IMG/VR virus record: IMGVR_UViG_3300031684_000014
Location: 1 to 21,543 of that record
Reading direction: 5' to 3' (one strand)
From: a virus
DNA: 21,543 nucleotides
Position numbers and translations under genes: made by a program. The notes below the pieces were generated by a model, which had not been told where the DNA came from, searched no databases, and saw nothing but the letters and a program-made list of their open reading frames with translations. Within the stretch, counting starts at the first letter, position 1, and each line of letters opens with the position of its first letter. Shown in pieces: positions 13,806-18,313 of this stretch.

Positions 13806-14081
13806 ATGAACATCACCGAGACGGCCAAGCTGTACGCCGCCCAAATAAGCCCTGAGATTGACGCGCATGCTGCCCGCGCCTGTTCCTCTTCCCGCAGCGG
13901 GTTGGCTGATGCTGGTGGGGCTAGGCGCGCTTTTGATAAAAGGAAAATCCTATACAACATGAAAGCGTCTGAGATCAGACTTATAGACAAACTAGAAGAA
14001 GGACTACACAATGGAAACAGTACCAGTTATGAACAAAACCGGTGTACGTACGCTCAAGACAGCGGCTTCAGGCGGCAATAA
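13806..14081 (+). CDS. Chimeric ORF spanning the right edge of the GC-rich island
   Basis: ATG 13806 has a purine-rich AGGAAGAAAGAG site and opens a 91-residue frame. The first 25 residues (MNITETAKLYAAQISPEIDA...) have GC-rich codons like the island. After a frame-incompatible stretch (13867-13935) the last 40 residues have AT-rich phage codons and begin with an internal ATG at 13959. The native gene may therefore be 13959-14081 (40 residues, starting MKASEIRLIDKLEEGLHNGN), with AAAGGA at 13939-13944. The long form is probably an accidental read-through of two joined pieces. Neither part is recognised. Confidence 0.4.
   Translation: MNITETAKLYAAQISPEIDAHAARACSSSRSGLADAGGARRAFDKRKILYNMKASEIRLIDKLEEGLHNGNSTSYEQNRCTYAQDSGFRRQ
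13849..13962 (+). pseudogene. Orphan VPLPA-CTERM sorting-signal fragment
   Basis: In the frame of ATG 13867, bases to the stop at 13960-13962 encode 31 residues containing PVPLPAAGWLMLVGLGALLIKGK. This is the VPLPA-CTERM pattern: a VPLPA motif, a hydrophobic helix and a basic end. Such signals occur at the C-termini of exported Rhodobacteraceae proteins handled by exosortase-type enzymes. The frame is open only from 13849 because of a stop at 13846-13848, so the exported body of the protein is missing. The stop overlaps ATG 13959 of the next phage frame. It is probably the broken 3' end of a host gene captured by the phage, though a translated membrane peptide is possible. Confidence 0.6.
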
Positions 14082-14199
14082 CACCCTTCCCTATCAGAAG
14101 CTTAAAGGGCCGGTGTCTAAAGGAAAATCTTGGGGTCGATGCACTACAGCAGACGGCTCTAAAGCAACCAAACGAAAACTCGGAAAAAGGTTCACCTAA
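14011..14199 (+). CDS. Small basic hypothetical protein
   Basis: A 62-residue Lys/Gly/Thr-rich protein (GVRTLKTAASGGNN, KGPVSKGKSWGRC, KATKRKLGKRFT) with AGAAGGA about ten bases upstream of ATG 14011. It overlaps the end of the chimeric frame before it, which favours a native pair of overlapping small genes. Likely disordered and possibly nucleic-acid binding. Not recognised. Confidence 0.6.
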   Translation: METVPVMNKTGVRTLKTAASGGNNTLPYQKLKGPVSKGKSWGRCTTADGSKATKRKLGKRFT

Positions 14200-14228
14200 C
14201 AATCGAAAGGAAAAAAAAAAAAAAGGGG

Positions 14229-14405
14229 ATGTTAGAGACCGCGCTATTCCTCTTTGGGGGGATCTTTCTGTTCAACGTAGCAGTAAGATTTGTTCGAGAA
14301 TCTCAAAGAATAAAGGAGAGACAGGAAGAAACAACAGAAAAGGCTGATGCTCTCAAAGATTCTTGCTCTGATAGCGTAACGAAAGAACTTAAAGGAGACA
14401 AATAA
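14229..14405 (+). CDS. Small single-pass membrane protein
   Basis: A 58-residue protein from ATG 14229. Residues 3-20 (ETALFLFGGIFLFNVAVR) are a hydrophobic helix, followed by a charged, helical tail (ESQRIKERQEETTEKADALKD). The upstream AAAGG (14206-14210) is separated from the start by a run of 14 A and GGGG, an odd ribosome-site layout. The stop overlaps the next start (TAATG). A holin-accessory or inner-membrane role is conceivable but unproven. Confidence 0.6.
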   Translation: MLETALFLFGGIFLFNVAVRFVRESQRIKERQEETTEKADALKDSCSDSVTKELKGDK

Positions 14406-14530
14406 TGGACTTTTTTGTCACGATAATAGCTATTATCGTCATCATCGCTTTTTTTAAAGGGGGCGGCGGTGGACCCTCTGGACCCGGAGGAGGTGCTAGT
14501 CGTGTTACCCCAAATAAACCAGCTCTTTGA
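14405..14530 (+). CDS. Tiny membrane protein with glycine-rich tail
   Basis: A 41-residue protein from ATG 14405, coupled by TAATG to the previous membrane gene and preceded by AAAGGAG. Residues 2-17 (DFFVTIIAIIVIIAFF) are a membrane helix, then a Gly/Pro-rich segment (KGGGGGPSGPGGGAS). Similar hydrophobic-plus-glycine mini-proteins are common in phage genomes. The glycine codons double as the ribosome site of the next gene. Confidence 0.6.
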   Translation: MDFFVTIIAIIVIIAFFKGGGGGPSGPGGGASRVTPNKPAL

Positions 14531-14696
14531 AGAATGGTACTGGGATGAGTTCCACGGATCTCATTTCAGGCCAGATGACTCAGTAAGAGAGACTATAGAG
14601 TCCTCACCGACCTATAGTATCATAAGAAGAGCCTTCTTTGCAGGCTATGAAAAAGCTCAACACCAAACCAGTAAGGACGCTAAAAATGGAAAATAA
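14502..14696 (+). CDS. Small hypothetical protein, GTG start
   Basis: I chose GTG 14502 (64 residues) because GGAGGAGGTG at 14486-14495 is an almost perfect Shine-Dalgarno site six bases before it. An in-frame GTG at 14469 (75 residues) is possible. The product has FEEWYWDEFHGSHFRPDDSV and IIRRAFFAGYEKAQ, the latter resembling the 'AFxAGxxA' helix of many small phage proteins. It lies inside the previous gene for 29 bases and overlaps the next start by 11. Function unknown. Confidence 0.6.
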   Translation: MLPQINQLFEEWYWDEFHGSHFRPDDSVRETIESSPTYSIIRRAFFAGYEKAQHQTSKDAKNGK

Positions 14697-15246
14697 CCAG
14701 CGCACTCATACCAATCCAGATGATGATCTCTACTTTGCGGAAAAGATCTACTGGGATGAAGAAGACGAACTTGAAGCTGAAACTAAGGATAAGAAGAATT
14801 CTAAAATGAACAAACCGCAAAATGCCACCCCCTACCAATACCGATACCAATACAAATGCACTTGTAAGCCTGATAGTATTGTTCTCGGTGAAGATATGAT
14901 TGTTGATGTACCTGAGGAGGAATATCAAGACTTTTTCGTCATTGATGGCAACAGCCCAATCTTCATGAGCATGAACCCTGAAGAAGCTGAACTTGAAGCA
15001 GACGAATATGGGGCAGAAGAAGCTGAACTTGAAGAGGAGAAAAAACTTAGGACTATCCTTGACAGGGAGCGTAATGCTGCACTTGAAGAAGCTGCTCTGT
15101 CTGTAGATCGTCATGTTGAGTTCGCTTTCCATAACATTCTGAATGCCCCTACTACAGAAATTCGGATACAATGGTCTGTCATTATGACTTATATGGCGAG
15201 GGAGGCAGAAGTCATCCGCAACATGAAAACCGGTCTCTCCTACTAA
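14686..15246 (+). CDS. Acidic hypothetical phage protein
   Basis: A 186-residue protein from ATG 14686, chosen for AAGGA (14673-14677) eight bases upstream. It is strongly acidic. A first third (DDDLYFAEKIYWDEEDELEAETKD) looks disordered. A strand region (YQYRYQYKCTCKPDSIVLGEDMIVDVP) follows, then a Glu-rich coiled-coil-like helix (NPEEAELEADEYGAEEAELEEEKKL). The helical end (RIQWSVIMTYMAREAEVIRNM) closes it. ATG 14807 could serve as an internal start. Acidic phage proteins sometimes mimic DNA, but nothing specific supports that here. Confidence 0.65.
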   Translation: MENNQRTHTNPDDDLYFAEKIYWDEEDELEAETKDKKNSKMNKPQNATPYQYRYQYKCTCKPDSIVLGEDMIVDVPEEEYQDFFVIDGNSPIFMSMNPEEAELEADEYGAEEAELEEEKKLRTILDRERNAALEEAALSVDRHVEFAFHNILNAPTTEIRIQWSVIMTYMAREAEVIRNMKTGLSY

Positions 15247-15263
15247 GAAAAGGAAAATAAGCT

Positions 15264-15476
15264 ATGCTTACTGCTATCTTCTATCTGGCAATTGTCTTAG
15301 CAGGTACCTATTTGGTTTTAACGGGGAACAAGCTCTTCGAAGGATACGAGAAGGATAGTAAAAGAGTCATCTATTTTGTCCTAACTGTTGTGTTTATCGT
15401 TCTATCTGTCTCTATTGTCTTAGATACCGTCAGATCCTTGTACGATCCTACGAGCATTTTTTTGAGGAGCAGATAA
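15264..15476 (+). CDS. Two-pass small membrane protein with a C-terminal segment from an inverted repeat
   Basis: A 70-residue protein, AAAGGAAA about ten bases before ATG 15264. Two hydrophobic helices (about 2-19, LTAIFYLAIVLAGTYLVL, and 35-53, VIYFVLTVVFIVLSVSIVL) flank a charged loop (GYEKDSKR). Size and topology would fit a holin or an inner-membrane accessory protein; no family is recognised. The last residues (from TVRSLYDPTS) are encoded by a 41-bp segment that is the reverse complement of 3154-3194, so the natural C-terminus may have been replaced. It is the last gene before the gene-free control region. Confidence 0.6.
   Translation: MLTAIFYLAIVLAGTYLVLTGNKLFEGYEKDSKRVIYFVLTVVFIVLSVSIVLDTVRSLYDPTSIFLRSR
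15421..15461 (+). repeat. Distant inverted repeat, right arm (41 bp, 40/41 to 3154-3194)
   Basis: Forty of 41 bases match the reverse complement of 3154-3194; the single mismatch is near the middle and the match ends sharply on both sides. Any rightward transcript through here carries a sequence complementary to the mRNA of the 3007 gene. Confidence 0.9.
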
Positions 15477-15675
15477 GGCTCTTCAATGAGGAACAAGAGG
15501 CTAGCATTAGTATGTGGCCCTCTTACTGAAGTTACCGATCAACTATGGTAAAGTGCCTCAAAGGAGACCGTAGAGACATGGGTTCACTCTTCTAGTAGGG
15601 TGGGTATCCAGAGCTTAGAGGAGTCACCAGAGGGGTACACTCTGGAGCTCTCTGGTATGAAGAGACCTTACTCAT

Positions 15676-15716
15676 GAACCCCCATCCTGTCCCTTAATTG
15701 GGATGGGGTGGGGGTC
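15676..15716 (+). promoter_or_regulatory. Hairpin that competes with the terminator (possible antiterminator)
   Basis: Bases 15676-15693 pair over 17 bp, three of them wobble (two G-U and one U-G) and with one bulged A, with 15700-15716 around TTAATT. This uses 15710-15715, the left arm of the terminator hairpin that follows, so the two folds exclude each other. Confidence 0.5.
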
Positions 15717-15737
15717 ATACCCCCTTTTTTTTTTTTT
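15710..15737 (+). terminator. Strong intrinsic terminator
   Basis: GGGGGT (15710-15715), loop CAT, ACCCCC (15719-15724), then 13 consecutive T (15725-15737). This is a canonical rho-independent terminator closing the rightward transcript from the small-gene cluster, ten bases before the first tandem promoter. Confidence 0.85.
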
Positions 15738-15819
15738 CTTATCTTTTTTGACAAAAGTCATAGTTTAAGGTAGATAAACAATTGAAAGTAAAGAGAAAAA
15801 ATAGGTGACGTTAAAGAAG
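15737..15819 (+). repeat. Promoter-leader direct repeat, copy 1
   Basis: These 83 bases are identical to 15844-15926 (offset 107) and are diverged but clearly present at about 16113-16195. The unit spans the -35 box, -10 box and about 40 bases of A-rich leader ending GGTGACGTTAAAGAAG. Such identity in non-coding DNA implies recent duplication or selection on the whole leader. Confidence 0.9.
15748..15776 (+). promoter_or_regulatory. Tandem promoter P1 (sigma70 type)
   Basis: Perfect -35 TTGACA (15748-15753), 17-base spacer, -10 TAGATA (15771-15776). Start is expected near 15783. A strong terminator lies directly upstream. Confidence 0.8.
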
Positions 15820-15837
15820 AGGGTAAAAAGAAACCCT

Positions 15838-15856
15838 AAAGGATCTTATCTTTTTT
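15838..15856 (+). terminator. Weak terminator-like hairpin at the end of unit 1
   Basis: AAAGGAT (15838-15844) pairs with ATCTTTT (15848-15854) around CTT, and T continues to 15856. The T-run runs into the P2 -35 box. The stem is A/T-rich, so efficiency may be low. Confidence 0.35.
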
Positions 15857-15926
15857 GACAAAAGTCATAGTTTAAGGTAGATAAACAATTGAAAGTAAAG
15901 AGAAAAAATAGGTGACGTTAAAGAAG
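15844..15926 (+). repeat. Promoter-leader direct repeat, copy 2
   Basis: Identical over 83 bases to 15737-15819. After 15926 the units differ: copy 1 continues with an AGGGT/ACCCT hairpin, copy 2 with GGGG/CCCC and CCCCT/AGGGG hairpins. Confidence 0.9.
15855..15883 (+). promoter_or_regulatory. Tandem promoter P2 (sigma70 type)
   Basis: TTGACA (15855-15860), 17-base spacer, TAGATA (15878-15883), same as P1. Predicted start near 15890; the transcript would run to the terminator at 16080-16125, about 235 nt. Confidence 0.8.
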
Positions 15927-15951
15927 GGGGAAAACCCCTAAATAGGGGTCC

Positions 15952-16075
15952 TAACTAGGGGCCTTACTGACGAGATCGGAGTCAGTGGAGGCTAAGAAGA
16001 GACCCTAAAGGGTCTTCCCTTGAATCGAAAGCATTGTTGTTTGTTGATTATTTGTTAATAAATACTTTAACAGAG
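15952..16075 (+). repeat. 124-bp structured repeat B, copy 1
   Basis: Matches 16224-16347 with only a handful of differences. It contains two conserved hairpins, ACTGAC/GTCAGT (15966-15971/15981-15986) and AGACCC-TAAA-GGGTCT (16000-16015), then a T/G-rich segment and AATAAATA (16057-16064). No coding frame is shared. Confidence 0.85.
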
Positions 16076-16079
16076 ACTT

Positions 16080-16125
16080 AAGGTAGGATCCTAACTAGGG
16101 ATCCTAAGAGGATCTTACCTTTTTT
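16080..16125 (+). terminator. Intrinsic terminator ending unit 2, abutting P3
   Basis: AAGGTAGGATCC (16080-16091) pairs over 12 bp (one G-U) with GGATCTTACCTT (16110-16121), followed by T to 16125. An alternative GGATCC/GGATCC stem lies within. The T-run forms the upstream part of the P3 -35 region. Confidence 0.65.
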
Positions 16126-16153
16126 AACAAAACTTACAGTTTTATAGTAGATA
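16124..16153 (+). promoter_or_regulatory. Tandem promoter P3 (degenerate sigma70 type)
   Basis: TTAACA (16124-16129), 18-base spacer, TAGATA (16148-16153). Weaker than P1/P2 by one -35 base and spacing. It is the promoter nearest the 16382 gene, giving a leader of about 220 bases. Confidence 0.65.
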
Positions 16154-16223
16154 AACAATTGAAAGTAAAGAAATAAAATAGGTGACGTTAAAGAAGAGGG
16201 TAAAAAGAAACCCTAAAGGATTC

Positions 16224-16347
16224 TAACTAGGAACCTTACTGACGAGATCGGAGTCAGTAGATGCTAAGAAGAGACCCTAAAGGGTCTTCCCTTGAATCGA
16301 AAGGACTGTTGTTTGTTGATTATTTGTTAATAAATAATTTAACAGAG
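16224..16347 (+). repeat. 124-bp structured repeat B, copy 2
   Basis: Partner of 15952-16075. Both hairpins are preserved (ACTGAC/GTCAGT at 16238-16243/16253-16258; AGACCC/GGGTCT within 16272-16287), as is AATAAATA (16329-16336). Here it forms the 5' leader of the 16382 gene. Confidence 0.85.
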
Positions 16348-16381
16348 CCTTAGACCTCAAATCTAAAGAGAGGATCCTAGG

Positions 16382-16675
16382 ATGAGTGAAGAAAAGCAAA
16401 GCTATGAAATAAGAGCTTTATGTAGAGCAGTAGAGGAACAAAAAAGAAAAATAGAACTAACTGAACTAAAAGTTAGAGAAATGGAAATAACTGAAACAAC
16501 TATGAAATCCCAGATCAAAACTCTTACAGAACTCTTAGCACAGACTAATCATGCTATTAAAGAGAATGATGATAGGATGAGAACAGGTTGGAACAGATTT
16601 TTCTGGATCCTTGGCGGGGCATTTATAGCTTCTGTCTGGACTTGGGTCTCCAGAGGAGGACTTATAGGACAATGA
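16382..16675 (+). CDS. Coiled-coil protein with C-terminal membrane helix
   Basis: A 97-residue protein. Residues 8-60 are a long charged coiled coil (AVEEQKRKIELTELKVREMEITETTM). Residues 70-90 (NRFFWILGGAFIASVWTWV) are a membrane helix with a short basic end. This resembles XhlA/hemolysin-like and holin-associated proteins in layout, but other tail-anchored phage proteins share it. It is the first gene after the tandem promoters. GAGAGGA lies about ten bases upstream of ATG 16382, and its stop overlaps the next start (ATGA). Confidence 0.7.
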   Translation: MSEEKQSYEIRALCRAVEEQKRKIELTELKVREMEITETTMKSQIKTLTELLAQTNHAIKENDDRMRTGWNRFFWILGGAFIASVWTWVSRGGLIGQ

Positions 16676-17196
16676 CCAAATATGAATATAAATATAAATA
16701 TAATGCTACATTGAAAACTTGGTTTATAAGACTGGTATTTTTGATTTTTGGTGTTGCTGCAACTAGTGCTTTCTACAGCTCTTATAACTACTACAACTTT
16801 CCCTACAGGATAAGTGAGCCTTATTCGAAGGTAAGGCTAGATAACCCTCATGTGGAAGAAAAGAGTTTCATTGTTGATGTGTCTTTTATCAAGAGGGCTT
16901 GTTCTTTTCTTTCTCTAGAGATCTATCACTCGGTTAGAGGAGAGACTAGTGAGTTAGATTGGCAAGCCAATGAAAACGAGGGTAATAGACCACCCGGACC
17001 ACAGGAGTTTAGGCTATATGTCATCAGTGGTGGAGAGGATACCTTTTCATTAAAGAAAGGCACTCTAACTGCTGTAACAGACCATCTTTGCTATGATGAA
17101 CGCATTAGAAACTTTGTTGTGAAGTCTACAACCTTCTTTAGCATATCTCTCGATGATTACTCTAAAGAGGTCGGTCCTTTTTATTTACCTGAATAA
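16672..17196 (+). CDS. Membrane-anchored protein with exported domain
   Basis: A 174-residue protein from ATG 16672 (ATGA overlap; AGGAGGA about a dozen bases upstream). A Tyr/Lys-repeat start (KYEYKYKYN) precedes one membrane helix (about 17-36, WFIRLVFLIFGVAATSAFYS). The rest, about 135 residues, is beta-rich (FIVDVSFIKRACSFLSLEIY, EFRLYVISGG) with three cysteines and probably lies in the periplasm. The signal-anchor is not followed by a clear lipobox or cleavage site. Pairing with the coiled-coil membrane gene suggests an envelope-acting complex; no family recognised. Confidence 0.65.
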   Translation: MTKYEYKYKYNATLKTWFIRLVFLIFGVAATSAFYSSYNYYNFPYRISEPYSKVRLDNPHVEEKSFIVDVSFIKRACSFLSLEIYHSVRGETSELDWQANENEGNRPPGPQEFRLYVISGGEDTFSLKKGTLTAVTDHLCYDERIRNFVVKSTTFFSISLDDYSKEVGPFYLPE

Positions 17197-17227
17197 AGGG
17201 TCTTTTAGTAATCTCCCGATGAAGGTA

Positions 17228-17257
17228 TTGATAATTTTATCTGGTCTTTATTTTAAT
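17228..17257 (+). promoter_or_regulatory. Candidate promoter before the packaging operon
   Basis: TTGATA (17228-17233), 18-base spacer, TTTAAT (17252-17257), each 5 of 6 to consensus. The -35 overlaps an inverted repeat GATAA-TT-TTATC (17230-17241) that could be an operator. The 17197-17409 gap otherwise holds A/T-rich sequence, with one TTTATT/AATAAA palindrome at 17316-17331. Confidence 0.4.
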
Positions 17258-17409
17258 AGAATCTTTAAAAAAGATCTAATGAAATCATGTAGTTAAGGGA
17301 ACTTAAGATGGGTTTTTTATTGTTTAATAAACTTAATAGCTATTTAGTACCCTGTCTTCATTCCCTATTTTCCTATAGTAAACATACAGATAAATGATAA
17401 GGAGAGACC

Positions 17410-18171
17410 ATGTCTGATAATAAAGATGACAAACCTAAGCGTCCTCGTGGTCGACCTCGCAAAGATGGTCTTCCGCCGGGGAGTCCTAAGCCAAAAAAGA
17501 ACCATGTTTCAGAAAAAGACAAGATGAGCCACGTAGGGTGTGAAGGGAGAGAGAATCCTCCTTTATTCAGTGGGGAAGAAGGTACTGAAAACGAAACTAG
17601 ATGGAATACAGAGCAGGCTGCTCGTGCAGCTATGGAAGATAAGATCAATGCCGTAGATAACGGTGATTGGGACTTTGAAAACAATCGTAGATTCAATAAA
17701 GGCGGTAGACCTAAAGGCTCTAAGAATGTGAAGATCGATCCCTCTAATGCTGCTGGTAAGCTAGAAGAGCTTAACTTCGATCCTATGGTTGAGATGATCA
17801 AACTCTATAAGCAGATTAACAGAGATCTTTCTGCTGTGAGAGTTAAGAAGACTGATAAAGCTCGTAACGCTCCTACAGACGACCCTGATAGGTATGAGTA
17901 TACAGTTCCTCGTGGATCACACCAGTATAACGGTATGCTACAGATCAAACAGACCATCATTAAGGATCTCCAGCGGTATGGTTATCGTATGGTACCTGAT
18001 AAGCAAGAGTTGGACATCAATGAAAAGGCTCCAACTATTATTAAACTTGATCTCGGTGAAAAAGACAACAATGACTCGGATTCAGATTCAGATTCAGATT
18101 CAGATGGAAGATTCTCTGAGGATGAGACCTCTAAGAAAGAAACGACTATTAACGCTAGCTACGAGTTCTGA
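17410..18171 (+). CDS. AT-hook DNA-binding protein, putative small terminase subunit
   Basis: A 253-residue protein. Two AT-hook-like motifs are present: RPRGRPRK (11-18) and GGRPKGSKN (98-106). The central part (about 110-200) is helical, and an acidic DS repeat occupies 222-232 (five DS pairs plus D). Position three genes before the large terminase and the DNA-binding motifs make it the best candidate for the small terminase subunit, which recognises phage DNA and loads the motor. I see no classic TerS helix-turn-helix, so this is inference. The start has GGAGAGACC about two bases before ATG. Confidence 0.6.
   Translation: MSDNKDDKPKRPRGRPRKDGLPPGSPKPKKNHVSEKDKMSHVGCEGRENPPLFSGEEGTENETRWNTEQAARAAMEDKINAVDNGDWDFENNRRFNKGGRPKGSKNVKIDPSNAAGKLEELNFDPMVEMIKLYKQINRDLSAVRVKKTDKARNAPTDDPDRYEYTVPRGSHQYNGMLQIKQTIIKDLQRYGYRMVPDKQELDINEKAPTIIKLDLGEKDNNDSDSDSDSDSDGRFSEDETSKKETTINASYEF
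18079..18105 (+). repeat. GATTCA hexanucleotide microsatellite
   Basis: Four perfect GATTCA units plus GAT encode alternating Asp-Ser in the putative small terminase. Slippage would add or remove DS pairs without a frameshift. Confidence 0.85.
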
Positions 18172-18313
18172 TTCTGAACCTAAGGTCCATAAGAGGTTCT
18201 ATAGTTCATGGGAGTTCTGTCAGCTTATGCGAGAAGACCTAGTTAGATGGCACCTTCATGTAGGTTTTGCTTCTCTAACAGATACAGGAAGGAAAGTATT
18301 AGATGAGTTTTGA
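18122..18313 (+). CDS. Small hypothetical protein overlapping the putative TerS end
   Basis: A 63-residue frame from ATG 18122, overlapping the end of the preceding gene by 50 bases and the next start by 11. The portion beyond 18171, where no other gene runs, has natural-looking protein sequence (SSWEFCQLMREDLVRWHLHVGFASLTDTGRKVL), ending like a small winged-helix protein. GGAAG lies about ten bases upstream. ATG 18227 would give only 28 residues. Without this gene there would be a 130-base gap in a compact operon, which supports it modestly. Confidence 0.45.
   Translation: MRPLRKKRLLTLATSSDSEPKVHKRFYSSWEFCQLMREDLVRWHLHVGFASLTDTGRKVLDEF

Larger units (their letters stand above)
15475..15737 (+). 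ncRNA. Candidate structured RNA ending in an intrinsic terminator
   Basis: No convincing gene lies here, but paired segments are dense. A long-range helix joins AAGGCTCTTCA (15475-15485) to TGAAGAGACCTT (15658-15669) with one bulge. Inside are AAGAGG/CCTCTT (15495-15500/15519-15524), TTACC/GGTAA (15532-15536/15547-15551), a 9-bp helix with G-U pairs (15582-15590/15597-15605), and two nested CCAGAG/CTCTGG helices (15608-15613/15650-15655 and 15627-15632/15640-15645). It continues into the terminator hairpins at 15676-15737. No own promoter is obvious. It could be a leader, riboswitch-like element or processed 3'-end RNA. A 21-residue frame at 15486-15551 is the only possible peptide. Confidence 0.45.

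Noticed and set aside
14042-14347. 101-residue + frame across the A14 tract
   Set aside because: Poly-Lys from the A-run and low-complexity residues; the 14011 and 14229 frames have starts, overlaps and a membrane helix.
15475-15737. tRNA, cobalamin riboswitch or tmRNA identity for the structured region
   Set aside because: No acceptor stem with CCA, no T-arm GTTC-A loop in the right place, and no B12-box-like core seen.
15805-15855. GTG mini-frame (MTLKKRVKRNPKG...) in the repeat leaders
   Set aside because: Conserved only because the DNA repeat is; copy 2 stops after nine codons and no good ribosome site precedes it.
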